A stretch of DNA of 64,000 bases from Leucobacter sp042726155 (GCF_042726155.1 NZ_JBHXHV010000003.1:124001-188000); one strand, 5' to 3'; shown: positions 37,182-46,037, counted from the stretch's first letter. The notes: generated by a model from the sequence alone, not told the origin. Numbers and translations are program-made.

Positions 37182-37187
37182 ATTACA
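37182..37187 (-). promoter_or_regulatory. -10 element for the CGNR gene (leaderless)
   Basis: TGTAAT on the minus strand, one mismatch from TATAAT, with a six-base gap to the ATG at 37175. Confidence 0.5.
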
Positions 37188-37200
37188 ACACAGTGGACAT

Positions 37201-37419
37201 ATGCCCAAGATTTCAGACGCTACGACACACGCCCAACCGACCCCCGCAACTCCGCACGAGCATGGCTGGAGCGTCGAGTCCCGACACTTCACGTCTGATG
37301 GATTCGTGCTCTACGTCAGATGTGACGGGTGCGGAGCGCGACGCATGGACCTTGAAACCCGCGCTGACCGCCCACCCACAGCGGCCAGCGCGGAACTCCC
37401 GAGCAGCGGTGGCGATTAG
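37201..37419 (+). CDS. small hypothetical protein with a CxxC knuckle
   Basis: A 72-residue protein with HGWSVESRHFTSDGFVLYVRCDGCGARRMDLE, a short beta-rich segment ending in one CDGC pair. It may bind metal as a dimer or with the nearby histidines. No family is recognised. It is divergent from the CGNR gene and its TAG stop overlaps the stop of the convergent siderophore-binding protein gene. Third-position G/C is good through the conserved part, supporting coding. Confidence 0.55.
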   Translation: MPKISDATTHAQPTPATPHEHGWSVESRHFTSDGFVLYVRCDGCGARRMDLETRADRPPTAASAELPSSGGD

Positions 37420-38432
37420 GTCGCGGGGAGCGCCTGTTCGAGGAGCGGCGTGAGGTGCTCGACTGTGTAGAGCGCAGCCTGCGGTGAGCCAAGCGAGTAA
37501 GCGGCCGAGATGTCGCCGTCGATCACGATACTGCGGCCCTCCTTGACCGCTTTCAGCTTCTTCCACTGAGCGTCGTCGGTGATTTCGGTGGTGTCGATGT
37601 AAATCGGAAAGGCTACAATCAGGTCCGCTTCCATCTTGTCGAGCTGTTCGCTTGAGATCGGCACCGAGAATCCCTCAGCGTTGAGCGGCAGGGTCTCGAT
37701 CTGTGGGTTCTGCTCGAAGCCGTAGCGCTCGAGTGTCTCGACTCTATTGCTGTCCTCGATATACGCGCCCCAGCCCTCGCTGGTCTTGGTTGCAGCGGTC
37801 ACCGTCTTGCCATCCCACTCGGGGTGAGCTTTCGCGGCAGCCTCATACGCGGCGTCGACTTCGTCGAGTAGCGCGTCTCCCTTATCGGGCACGCCGAGCG
37901 CCGTCGAGATCATCTCGACCTGCTCCTCCTGGTCGGTGAGGTAATTCTTGCCGTCTTCCGGCACTCCGATAGTGGGCGCTATTTCCGAGAGTCGCGCGTT
38001 GCGTTCGCTTTCGCCGCTTCCCTTCACGTCGAGAATCAGGTCGGGATCGAGCGCAGCGATTGCCTCGTACGACGGCTCAAGCGTGTCGATGATCTTGGGG
38101 GACTGGTCATACAGCCCTTCGGCCCACGGGCCGACCCCATCGCCTCCGAATTCAAGCCAGTCGGACGCTCCGACGGGCTGATACCCGAGCGCGAGCGCGG
38201 TCTCAGCGTCGCCCCACCCGAGTGCGACGATGCGTTTCGGCGCTGCCTTCACCGTGACGTCCCCGAAGGCGGTCTCAACAGTTTGCGGAAATTTCGCGTC
38301 TGCGGCGCCCGATTGCGCGGCGCCCGGATCGGCGCCGTCGTGATCAGAAGAGGCTCCGGTGCATCCGGTCAGGGCGAGGGCGCTGAGCGCCCCAATCGTG
38401 AGCGCGGAGATGAGGGGGTGCTTGACCCGCAT
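37416..38432 (-). CDS. iron-siderophore ABC transporter substrate-binding lipoprotein
   Basis: FecB/FepB-type binding protein (338 aa) that captures ferric siderophores outside the membrane. The signal peptide ends in lipobox LALTGC (Cys24). The periplasmic-binding-protein core has PKRIVALGWGDAETALALGY, then PSYEAIAALDPDLILDVKGSGE and IAPTIGVP, and near the C-terminus LDKMEADLIVAFP and AAYSLGSPQAALYTVEHL. GGAAAGGA sits seven bases before the ATG. It is divergent from the permease-ATPase operon across a DtxR/IdeR-like box, so expression is probably iron-repressed. The siderophore is unknown, and no biosynthesis genes are in the window. Confidence 0.92.
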   Translation of the reverse strand: MRVKHPLISALTIGALSALALTGCTGASSDHDGADPGAAQSGAADAKFPQTVETAFGDVTVKAAPKRIVALGWGDAETALALGYQPVGASDWLEFGGDGVGPWAEGLYDQSPKIIDTLEPSYEAIAALDPDLILDVKGSGESERNARLSEIAPTIGVPEDGKNYLTDQEEQVEMISTALGVPDKGDALLDEVDAAYEAAAKAHPEWDGKTVTAATKTSEGWGAYIEDSNRVETLERYGFEQNPQIETLPLNAEGFSVPISSEQLDKMEADLIVAFPIYIDTTEITDDAQWKKLKAVKEGRSIVIDGDISAAYSLGSPQAALYTVEHLTPLLEQALPAT

Positions 38433-38510
38433 GTGATGGTCCTTTCCGTGGCACTGTGTCGTCTTCTCGCGGCGCGAGCTATGCCGTTCAATCGCAGTGC
38501 ATTTCGAAAT

Positions 38511-38529
38511 CCAGCTAAGGACACCCTAA
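38511..38529. promoter_or_regulatory. DtxR/IdeR-like iron box between the siderophore genes
   Basis: CCAGCTAAGGACACCCTAA matches 12 of 19 positions of the classic DtxR/IdeR consensus TTAGGTTAGGCTAACCTAA and has an imperfect dyad (AGCTAAGG against AGCTTAGG). It overlaps the -10 of the permease operon by three bases and lies in the shared upstream region of the binding protein gene. Confidence 0.6.
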
Positions 38530-38532
38530 GCT
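38527..38532 (+). promoter_or_regulatory. -10 element for the FecCD-FecE operon (leaderless)
   Basis: TAAGCT with a six-base gap to the GTG at 38539. The overlap with the iron box would let the repressor block RNA polymerase directly. Confidence 0.5.
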
Positions 38533-38538
38533 TCATCT

Positions 38539-39594
38539 GTGGTGATCAGTCAAGTGCGCGCCGGTGTGGCGTCGGCTCCCGTGACGCGCGTCGCGGGGTT
38601 CGGCAGGCGCCGCATGCTCGGATTCGTCGCGATCTCCGCCGCGTTTGTCGGGGTGCTCGTGCTGAGTCTGTCGATTGGATCGCGCGATGTGGACTTCGCT
38701 GATGTCTGGCAGGCACTGCTCGGTGGCGCCTCGAACGCCGAGGCACGCGACGTTCTCGAATTGCGCGTTCCCCGCACGGTGCTCGGCGTTCTGGTGGGCG
38801 CCGCACTCGGCGTTGGGGGAGCGCTGATCCAGGCCGTCACGCGAAACCCGCTCGCCGATCCTGGGATCCTTGGCGTGAACGCCGGGTCCGCGTTTGCCGT
38901 TGCCATAGCGGTTGGGGTCTTCGGAGTCACCGCACCGACCGATTTCATCTGGTTCGCTTTTGGCGGCGCACTCGTCGCCGCGGTCGTGGTCTTCTTCGTG
39001 GGCTCCGCCGGACGCGGCACTGTGAGCCCCGCCCGCATCACGCTCGCCGGTGTTTCGCTCGGTGCGGTACTCACCGGGATCACGTCTGCCATGGTGCTGG
39101 CGAACCCGCGCGGCTACAACGCCATGCGCGCCTGGGAAGCTGGCACGCTCGCGGACCGGGGGTGGAGCACGATGGCGGTCGCCGCGCCCTACGTGATCAT
39201 CGGGCTCGTCGCGGCGATCCTGCTCGGCCGTCCGTTGAACGCGGTCGCGCTCGGCGACGATCTTGCGCGGTCACTCGGTTCCCGCGTAGTGCGCACGCGC
39301 GTGTTCGCCATCGTTGCCATCACACTGTTGTGCGGCGCTGCGACGGCGATGGCGGGGCCCATCGCGTTCGTAGGCCTGATGATTCCGCACGTTGCGCGGT
39401 GGTTGGTGGGCCCAGATCAGCGCTGGATCATCGCGTACTCCGCCCTCCTCGCGCCTGTGCTGCTGCTCGCCGCCGACGTGCTCGGCCGAGTCATCATGCC
39501 ACCAGGGGAGTTGCAGGTCAGTATCGTGACCGCGGTCATCGGAGCCCCCGTGCTGATCGTGCTGGTGCGCCGGCAGCGGGCGAGCGCGCTGTGA
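38539..39594 (+). CDS. iron-siderophore ABC transporter permease (FecCD family), first
   Basis: Integral membrane permease (351 aa) with the FecCD/BtuC layout of about ten membrane segments. Diagnostic stretches are LRVPRTVLGVLVGAALGVGGA near residue 75, QAVTRNPLADPGILGVNAGSA near 100, the cytoplasmic coupling loop ALGDDLARSLG near 235, and GPIAFVGLMIPHVARWLVG near 275. Two adjacent GTG codons could start it (38539 or 38542); the promoter spacing favours the first. Its stop overlaps the next start (GTGA). It pairs with the second permease as a heterodimer. Confidence 0.93.
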   Translation: MVISQVRAGVASAPVTRVAGFGRRRMLGFVAISAAFVGVLVLSLSIGSRDVDFADVWQALLGGASNAEARDVLELRVPRTVLGVLVGAALGVGGALIQAVTRNPLADPGILGVNAGSAFAVAIAVGVFGVTAPTDFIWFAFGGALVAAVVVFFVGSAGRGTVSPARITLAGVSLGAVLTGITSAMVLANPRGYNAMRAWEAGTLADRGWSTMAVAAPYVIIGLVAAILLGRPLNAVALGDDLARSLGSRVVRTRVFAIVAITLLCGAATAMAGPIAFVGLMIPHVARWLVGPDQRWIIAYSALLAPVLLLAADVLGRVIMPPGELQVSIVTAVIGAPVLIVLVRRQRASAL

Positions 39595-40652
39595 CGGGCC
39601 GGTCGGCTGCGTCCGCGCGCTGGGTCCCCGCGGGCAAGATCAGGGTCCCGCTACCGGGGGCGTCGATCCTGGTGCCCCGGCGCTCGATGCTCGTCGGCGT
39701 CGGGTCCTTCGCGGCCATCGTCGTGGTCGCGCTGGTCGCACTCAGCCTCGGAGATTACCCGCTGTCGCTGCCGCAGGTTGTCGCGGCCCTCACGAGTGAC
39801 CAGGGGTTCGCCAGCAAGATCGTCGTCGAGTGGCGCCTGCCGCGCGTGCTCGCGGCAATTATGTTTGGCGCGGCGCTCGCGGTGTCGGGTGCCCTGTTCC
39901 AGACTCTCACGCGTAATCCGCTGGGTTCCCCCGACGTTATTGGATTCTCGACGGGCGCCTACACCGGGGCGATCGTAGTGATCACGCTCGTGGGCGGCGG
40001 GCTGATCGCGACGTCGATGGGAGCACTGGTCGGAGGGCTCGTGACCGCCGTGATCGTGTACGCGCTCGCGTGGCGGCGAGGTGTCCAGGGTTTCCGCCTC
40101 ATTATTGTGGGCATCGCCATCACCGCGACACTCAACAGCGTAAATTCCTATCTCTTGCTGCGCGCTCAGACCGAGGTGGCGATGAGCGCCTCCATCTGGG
40201 GTGCGGGATCGCTCTCGCTCGTCGGTTGGGATCGCCTGATGATTTCGGCCGTTCCGCTCGCTCTGCTTGCCGTCGTCACGATGTTCGTAGCCGCGCCACT
40301 GCGTCAGCTTGAACTCGGCGACGACGCGGCGCGCGCCCACGGAGTCCGAGCGGAACCGGCTCGGCTCGCTGTGCTCGTGATCGGAGTAGCGATGATCGCG
40401 GTCGTGACAGCGGCCACTGGCCCAATCGCGTTCATCGCACTCTCCGCCCCGCAAATCGCCCGGCGCATTGCGGCGAGCGCGGGCATTCCGATCGGGGTGT
40501 CAGCGCTCGTCGGTGCGGTGCTGCTGCTCGCGGCTGATGTGATCGCGCAGCACGTGGTCTCAGCCTCCGTGCCCGTCGGCATTGTGACGGTCGTGATCGG
40601 CGGCCTGTATCTAATCGCCCTGCTTATCAAGGAAGCCAGGAAGCAACTGTGA
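39591..40652 (+). CDS. iron-siderophore ABC transporter permease (FecCD family), second
   Basis: Second FecCD permease (353 aa) with a longer cytoplasmic N-terminus of about 35 residues before the first membrane segment. Typical motifs are WRLPRVLAAIMFGAALAVSGALFQ, LTRNPLGSPDVIGFSTGAY, the coupling helix LGDDAARAHGV and GPIAFIALSAPQIARRI. Start GTG 39591 overlaps the upstream TGA by four bases, and its own stop overlaps the ATPase GTG start, so all three cistrons are translationally coupled. Confidence 0.93.
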   Translation: MTGRSAASARWVPAGKIRVPLPGASILVPRRSMLVGVGSFAAIVVVALVALSLGDYPLSLPQVVAALTSDQGFASKIVVEWRLPRVLAAIMFGAALAVSGALFQTLTRNPLGSPDVIGFSTGAYTGAIVVITLVGGGLIATSMGALVGGLVTAVIVYALAWRRGVQGFRLIIVGIAITATLNSVNSYLLLRAQTEVAMSASIWGAGSLSLVGWDRLMISAVPLALLAVVTMFVAAPLRQLELGDDAARAHGVRAEPARLAVLVIGVAMIAVVTAATGPIAFIALSAPQIARRIAASAGIPIGVSALVGAVLLLAADVIAQHVVSASVPVGIVTVVIGGLYLIALLIKEARKQL

Positions 40653-41491
40653 CCATAGAGATGCCCTCCATCGCACCTGCACCCGGCGACCCGAGTGCGC
40701 CCCGACTCACTGCAGAGGGGGTCACGCTCGCATATGACCGCCGGGTAATTTCGAAGGATCTCTCATTGGAGATTCCCGACCAGTCATTCACGGTGATTGT
40801 CGGCCCGAACGCCTGCGGCAAGTCCACGCTGTTGCGGGCGCTCGCCCGCCTCCTGACTCCCGCGGCGGGCAGTGTCGTGCTCGATGGGAAAGCGATCTCG
40901 TCGTACCGCGCAAAGGAGGCGGCGCGCGTCATCGGCCTGCTGCCGCAGAGCTCGATCGCCCCCGAGGGCATAACGGTGTCAGACCTCGTGGCGCGCGGGA
41001 GGTACCCGCATCAGGGTTTCATTCGGCAGTGGTCAACTGATGACTTCGAAGCCGTCGAACAGGCGATGCGCGCGACCAACGTGGAAGACCTGCGCAGCCG
41101 GCTCGTCGATGAGCTCTCGGGCGGGCAACGGCAGCGGGTGTGGGCGGCGATGGCTCTCGCGCAACACACGCCGATCCTGCTTCTCGACGAGCCGACCACC
41201 TTTCTCGACATTGCCCACCAGATCGAACTGCTCGACCTGTTCGCCGACTTGCACGCGTCGGGCAACACGCTCGTCGCGGTGCTGCACGATCTGAACCACG
41301 CGGCGCGCTACGCGACGCACCTCGTCGCGATGCGAGACGGCGAGATCGTTGCGGCCGGCCCGCCGCGTGAGATCGTCACCGTCGACCTCGTCCACGACGT
41401 CTTCGGGCTCAAGTGCCGGGTGATCGAAGACCCGGCTACTGGTACGCCGCTCGTGGTGCCCGAATCGCGGGCTGCTCGCACTCGCTCCTGA
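40649..41491 (+). CDS. iron-siderophore ABC transporter ATP-binding protein
   Basis: FecE/FepC-type ATPase (280 aa) powering siderophore import. It contains Walker A GPNACGKSTLLRAL, Q-loop LLPQSSIAPEGITV, the RGRYPHQG family motif, signature LSGGQRQRVW, Walker B ILLLDEPTTFLD and H-loop VLHDLNHAARY. The N-terminal ~20 residues are a Pro/Ala linker before the ATPase fold. It closes the three-gene operon; 66 bases separate it from the next, unrelated operon. Confidence 0.95.
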   Translation: MTIEMPSIAPAPGDPSAPRLTAEGVTLAYDRRVISKDLSLEIPDQSFTVIVGPNACGKSTLLRALARLLTPAAGSVVLDGKAISSYRAKEAARVIGLLPQSSIAPEGITVSDLVARGRYPHQGFIRQWSTDDFEAVEQAMRATNVEDLRSRLVDELSGGQRQRVWAAMALAQHTPILLLDEPTTFLDIAHQIELLDLFADLHASGNTLVAVLHDLNHAARYATHLVAMRDGEIVAAGPPREIVTVDLVHDVFGLKCRVIEDPATGTPLVVPESRAARTRS

Positions 41492-41557
41492 ACTCCCACT
41501 CTTGCTTTCTCGGCGGGCTTCTGGGACAGTTGACCCACATTCTCGCGGAGGAGGGGC

Positions 41558-42175
41558 ATGCGCGTTCCAGTGGCATCCCGGCGCCGCGCGTTGATCGACG
41601 CGGCACTCGTGGTCATCAGTCGCGACGGTCTCGCGGCCGCCACCACTCGCGCAATCGTCGCGGAGGCTGGAATGAGCCTCGCGAGCCTGCACTACGCCTT
41701 CCCTTCCCGTGACGCGCTGCTCGAAGCCGTGATTGATCTGGTGGTCGAGCAGGAGCGGGAGGCCGTGATGAGCGCGCTCGCGGCGCCGAGTTTCGAAGCC
41801 CCCCGCCCCGATCTGGGGACGGTGCTTCGCGACGGTCTCGGCCTGTATCTCGCCACCATTGATCGGCATCCTGGTCGCGAACACGGCATGCTTGAGTTCA
41901 CGCTGCACGCTGCTCGTTCCGGATCTCCGGCCGCCGCCCTCCAATACTTGAAATACGAGGGGGTTGTCGCTGAGCTGCTGATCGCTGCAGCGGAAGCCTC
42001 GGGGATGCGCTGGAAGGCGCCAGTGTCGGAGCTCGCCATCCTGGTAATTGCTCTGAGTGACGGGCTCACCATCTCCCGCATCGTGCACGGCGACGTCCCC
42101 GCGGTCGCGAGCGAAGTGCTCGTCACTGCGCTGATGACGCAGGCCGAACCCGATCCTGAAGTCAGCGAGGCATGA
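41558..42175 (+). CDS. TetR family transcriptional regulator
   Basis: A 205-residue TetR-type repressor. The N-terminal helix-turn-helix is RRALIDAALVVISRDGLAAATTRAIVAEAGMSLASLHYAFPSRDALL in pattern (about residues 8-55); the rest is a ligand-binding helical domain. It is the first gene of an operon whose later cistrons encode an MFS transporter, a PLP enzyme and a flavin oxidase, so it probably controls them in response to their substrate. GAGGAGG precedes the ATG. It overlaps the next gene (ATGA). Confidence 0.88.
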   Translation: MRVPVASRRRALIDAALVVISRDGLAAATTRAIVAEAGMSLASLHYAFPSRDALLEAVIDLVVEQEREAVMSALAAPSFEAPRPDLGTVLRDGLGLYLATIDRHPGREHGMLEFTLHAARSGSPAAALQYLKYEGVVAELLIAAAEASGMRWKAPVSELAILVIALSDGLTISRIVHGDVPAVASEVLVTALMTQAEPDPEVSEA

Positions 42176-43461
42176 TGAGCCGCCGCACGACCTCTGGACC
42201 GCCGGAGCCCGTGCGCGCGGATAATCAGGCGTTGCGTTCCCCGCAGCGAGCCGTTACGGCCGGGTGGATCGCCGTGTTCTCGACCGCCTGGCTCGGCGTC
42301 TGGATGGCGCAGCTCGCACCGATGCAGCTGCTGCTGCCCGCCCAGGTCGAACGGCTCGTGCACACCGAAGGATGGATCGACAGTGTGCTGGCGTTCGGCG
42401 GGGTGAGCGGCGTCTCGGCCGTGTGCGCGATGCTTGCATACCCGCTCACCGGCGCGCTTTCTGACCGCACGACGTCACGGTACGGCCGCCGCCGGCCATG
42501 GATCGCGATTGGCGCCGCGGTGTTTGCAATCGGCCTGCTCCTCACTGGTGTGCAAACAACGCTTGTTGGGGTTGCCGTCTGCTGGTCGATCGCGATTACT
42601 GGCTTCTGCGCGCTATCGGCGGCCCTCACCGCTCTGATCGCCGACCAGGTGCCCATTCGTCAACGTGGAATCGTCTCTGGGTTTGTGTCCGCGCCGCAGG
42701 GCGTGGGCCTCATCGTGGGGTTGCTGCTCGTCACTGAGCTGCTCACCGGCACCTTTGCCGGCTACGCGGGGCTCGCTGCAGTGCTGGTGATACTGGTGGT
42801 GCCAGCCTTGCGGTTGCCCGATCCGCCGCTCGCTCCGGAGTACCGAGAGCCCTGGGGTGTGCGACGCGTGATTCAGGGATTCTGGATCAGCCCTCGGCAA
42901 CACCCGGATTTCGGCTGGACGCTGCTCTCGCGCGTGCTCACGAACACCGGAAATGCGCTCGGGACGAGCCTACTGCTCTACTTCTTGATGTTCGGGCTCG
43001 GCCGCGACGGTGCCGAAGACGATTTGCTGCTGTTGTCGCTCATCTATACCGTCATGACGATCATCGCATCGCTCGTGTGCGGCCGGCTGTCTGACGCTCT
43101 GGGGCGGCGGAAGGTGTTCGTCGCGGCCTCCGCAGCGCTGCAGGCGGGCGGCGGGTTGCTGCTCGCGCTGTGGCCAGATTTCACGGTCGCGTGTGGCGCA
43201 GCGGTGCTGCTCGGTCTCGGGTACGGCTGTTTTCTCGCTGTTGATCAGGCGCTCGCGACCGAGGTTCTGCCCGATGCGTCTTCTCGCGGCAAGGATCTCG
43301 GCATCATGAACATCGCGAACGCCGTGCCGCAGGCGCTCGCGCCCATGATTGGGGCGTTGATCGTAGGCGCGAACGGCGGTTTCACGGCGCTGTTTATCGT
43401 CTGTGGGGTGTGCTCGATACTGGGCGCCTGGAGTGTGCGAAACGTAAGGAGTGTGCAGTGA
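42172..43461 (+). CDS. MFS transporter
   Basis: A 429-residue major facilitator with twelve membrane segments. The MFS signature loops are visible: GALSDRTTSRYGRRRPWIAIG between helices 2 and 3 and CGRLSDALGRRKVFVAAS between 8 and 9. It is similar to sugar:cation symporter-like or SLC45-type MFS proteins by the RRRPWI motif, but the substrate is unknown. Its start overlaps the TetR stop, and its stop overlaps the deaminase GTG start. Confidence 0.87.
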   Translation: MMSRRTTSGPPEPVRADNQALRSPQRAVTAGWIAVFSTAWLGVWMAQLAPMQLLLPAQVERLVHTEGWIDSVLAFGGVSGVSAVCAMLAYPLTGALSDRTTSRYGRRRPWIAIGAAVFAIGLLLTGVQTTLVGVAVCWSIAITGFCALSAALTALIADQVPIRQRGIVSGFVSAPQGVGLIVGLLLVTELLTGTFAGYAGLAAVLVILVVPALRLPDPPLAPEYREPWGVRRVIQGFWISPRQHPDFGWTLLSRVLTNTGNALGTSLLLYFLMFGLGRDGAEDDLLLLSLIYTVMTIIASLVCGRLSDALGRRKVFVAASAALQAGGGLLLALWPDFTVACGAAVLLGLGYGCFLAVDQALATEVLPDASSRGKDLGIMNIANAVPQALAPMIGALIVGANGGFTALFIVCGVCSILGAWSVRNVRSVQ

Positions 43462-44708
43462 TCGATCTGACTGTGGATGTCGGGCAACCGTGGGGTAATC
43501 CCGGCGCATACTGGCCCGCAATCGCTCGGGCCACCGCCGAACTCGACCCGCCGTTCGGAGTGCTTCACCGCGGAGCGCTCGCCCACAACGCGCACGATCT
43601 CGTGCGGCGAGCGCAGGGCGTGCCCATTCGCGTGGCGAGCAAGTCGCTTCGCGTGCGTGGGGTGCTCGAGGCGGTGCTGGCGCTGCCGGGATTTGCTGGG
43701 GTGCTCGGCTACACACTCACCGAGGCGATATGGCTTGCGCGACACGGGATTGATGACATCGTGATCGCGTATCCGACGGCTGATCGGGGAGCGCTCGCGG
43801 AGCTCGCGGCCGACGAAGAGCTTGCGTCGCGGATCACGATCATGGTGGATGACGTCGCCCAGCTCGATCTCGTCGACACCGTGGTGCCGCCCAGTCGCCG
43901 GGCGAAGATTCGCGTCGCGGTCGAGCTCGATGCTTCCTTGCGCGCGCCCGTGCTCGGGCACGTTGGCGTCTACCGGTCACCGATCAGGCACCCTGCGGCG
44001 CTCGGCGAGCTCGCCGCGGCCATCGTGGGACGTCCCGGCTTCGCACTCGTGGGCATCATGGTCTACGAGGCGCAAATCGCGGGTGTCTCAAACGCTGGGC
44101 CTCAGAAGGCGGCGGTTCGCGCTATGCAGCGCGTGTCGATTGCAGACGTGGCCGAGCGCCGGTCGCGCGCGGTGTCGCTCGTGCGCTCGATCTTGCGAAC
44201 ATCTGATGCTGATCTCGAGTTCGTGAACAGCGGTGGCACTGGGTCAATCGAGTCGACGCGGCTCGATGAGTCGGTGACGGAGATCGCTGCTGGATCTGGT
44301 TTGTTCGGGCCGCACATCTTCGACCATTACACCGCGTTCACGCCTGCTCCAGCCGTGGGCTTTGCGCTCTCCGTGGTACGTCGGCCAGCACCGCGCATCG
44401 CGACACTCCTCGGCGGCGGCTGGGTCGCATCGGGGCCGCCCGGCGTCGACCGGCTGCCGATTCCGGTGTGGCCGCCCGGGCTCGAGTTTGTGACACGCGA
44501 GGCCGCGGGAGAAGTGCAGTCGCCGGTTCGCGGCGATGCCGCCGACAGCCTGCGCGTGGGCGACCGCGTGTGGCTGCGGCACGCGAAGTCCGGGGAGGTC
44601 TCTGAGCACGTCAATGAGCTGCACGTCGTCGACGGGAACTGGGGCGATCACGCGGCGGTTGCGGCGGAGCTTCCGACGTATCGCGGCGAGGGGAAGGCGT
44701 TCCTGTGA
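43458..44708 (+). CDS. amino acid deaminase/aldolase (alanine racemase N-terminal fold, PLP)
   Basis: A 416-residue PLP enzyme of the D-threonine aldolase/D-serine deaminase group. RVASKSLRVRGVLEAVLA carries the likely PLP lysine; IMVYEAQIAGV and FVNSGGTGSIEST bind the phosphate; the C-terminal domain ends with HVNELHVVDGNWGDH, where His is a probable metal ligand. The usual annotation is amino acid deaminase/aldolase, but its substrate has not been defined here. AAGGAG precedes the GTG. It is coupled by overlap to the MFS and lactone oxidase genes. Confidence 0.82.
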   Translation: MIDLTVDVGQPWGNPGAYWPAIARATAELDPPFGVLHRGALAHNAHDLVRRAQGVPIRVASKSLRVRGVLEAVLALPGFAGVLGYTLTEAIWLARHGIDDIVIAYPTADRGALAELAADEELASRITIMVDDVAQLDLVDTVVPPSRRAKIRVAVELDASLRAPVLGHVGVYRSPIRHPAALGELAAAIVGRPGFALVGIMVYEAQIAGVSNAGPQKAAVRAMQRVSIADVAERRSRAVSLVRSILRTSDADLEFVNSGGTGSIESTRLDESVTEIAAGSGLFGPHIFDHYTAFTPAPAVGFALSVVRRPAPRIATLLGGGWVASGPPGVDRLPIPVWPPGLEFVTREAAGEVQSPVRGDAADSLRVGDRVWLRHAKSGEVSEHVNELHVVDGNWGDHAAVAAELPTYRGEGKAFL

Positions 44709-46009
44709 CCGGCAGGATCGTGCGAAACTGGGGGCGAAGCGCCGTCTGCCGCCCAGTGAGCGTCGAGACACCCGCGAACGCTGCCGAGGTGGCCGACTTG
44801 ATGCGCCGTGCCGCGGCAGCGGGCACGACGGTGAAGGCGATCGGGGCCGGGCACTCCTTCAGCGACATCGCCATGACGTCGGGTGTGCTCGTCGACGTCT
44901 CACGAGTCGCTGGGTTGCTGGCGCACGATGCGGCCAGTGGACGCGTCACGCTCGGAGCCGGTACGCGCTTGCGCGATCTTCCCGCGCTACTCAGGCCACT
45001 CGGGCTCGCCCTCGAAAACATGGGCGATATCGACGCGCAGACAATCGCGGGGGCGACGTCGACGGGTACCCACGGCACCGGGGCGAGGTTCGGAGGGCTG
45101 GCCACCCAGATCGTCGGGGTCACACTCGTCGACGGTACCGGTCGCATCACTCGAATAGCGGAGGACGAGCGCCCCGAGATGCTCCCAGCGGCGCGCTTGG
45201 GCCTCGGGGCTCTGGGGGTGCTCGTGGCGATCGAGCTGCAGTGTGTGCCCGCGTTTCTGCTGCACGCCGTCGAACGCGCAGAACCGTTTGCGGCGATTGA
45301 CGATCTGCTCGACCGCTCTCGTGCCGTCGATCACCTGGAAGCGTACTGGTGGCCGCACACCGATCGGTTGTCGACCAAATCGAACGCTCGCCTGCCGATA
45401 CACGCCCCGCACGCGCGGCCACGGGCGATCCGGAACTGGGTTGAAGACGAGCTGCTGGGATCGGCCGCGCACCTTGCCGTGAGCGGGGTGGGGTGGCTTG
45501 TACCCCGTGCCACCCCGACAATCAATCGCCTCGCGTCGGCGGTCTACGGTTCGCGATCGTACACCGATGATTCGCACGCGGTCTTCACGAGCCCGCGGCG
45601 CGTGCACTTTCGCGAGATGGAGTACGCCATACCCGCGGCTGCGCTACCCGCCGCCGTGCGCGAGCTGCGCAGCCTGATCGAGCGGAAACGCTGGCGCATC
45701 TCGTTTCCGGTCGAGCTGCGCTTCGCCGCGGCCGACGATGTCTGGTTGTCGACCGCCTATGGGCGCGAGTCGGCGTATATCGCGGTGCACCGCTACTGGC
45801 GGGAAGACCCCGAACCGTATTTCACGGAGGTTGAGGCAATTATGCGCGCGTACGAGGGCCGACCGCACTGGGGCAAAATGCACGGCCGCTCCAGCGGCGA
45901 TCTCGCTGACGCCTACCCCCGATTCGCGGACTTTTCGGCCGCCCGCGCCGCACTCGATCCGGATCGGGTGTTCGCGAATGACTACACGCGTCGCGTGCTG
46001 GGGGAGTAG
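44705..46009 (+). CDS. FAD-linked sugar lactone oxidase (D-arabinono-1,4-lactone oxidase family)
   Basis: A 434-residue VAO-type flavoenzyme. The FAD-binding domain has KAIGAGHSFSDIAMTSG (PP-loop region) and ATSTGTHGTGARFGGLATQI, and the C-terminal ALO domain ends with the diagnostic PHWGKMH followed by AALDPDRVFANDY. Relatives oxidise aldono- or sugar lactones or alditols with O2; the actual substrate is unknown. It is the last gene of the TetR-MFS-deaminase operon (GTGA overlap), suggesting that transporter, PLP enzyme and oxidase act on one compound class. Confidence 0.88.
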   Translation: MTGRIVRNWGRSAVCRPVSVETPANAAEVADLMRRAAAAGTTVKAIGAGHSFSDIAMTSGVLVDVSRVAGLLAHDAASGRVTLGAGTRLRDLPALLRPLGLALENMGDIDAQTIAGATSTGTHGTGARFGGLATQIVGVTLVDGTGRITRIAEDERPEMLPAARLGLGALGVLVAIELQCVPAFLLHAVERAEPFAAIDDLLDRSRAVDHLEAYWWPHTDRLSTKSNARLPIHAPHARPRAIRNWVEDELLGSAAHLAVSGVGWLVPRATPTINRLASAVYGSRSYTDDSHAVFTSPRRVHFREMEYAIPAAALPAAVRELRSLIERKRWRISFPVELRFAAADDVWLSTAYGRESAYIAVHRYWREDPEPYFTEVEAIMRAYEGRPHWGKMHGRSSGDLADAYPRFADFSAARAALDPDRVFANDYTRRVLGE

Positions 46010-46024
46010 CGCGAATCGCGCCAG

Positions 46025-46030
46025 TAGGCT
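46025..46030 (+). promoter_or_regulatory. -10 element for PLDc_N protein gene (leaderless)
   Basis: TAGGCT with a seven-base gap to the ATG at 46038. Confidence 0.5.
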
Positions 46031-46037
46031 GGAACCC

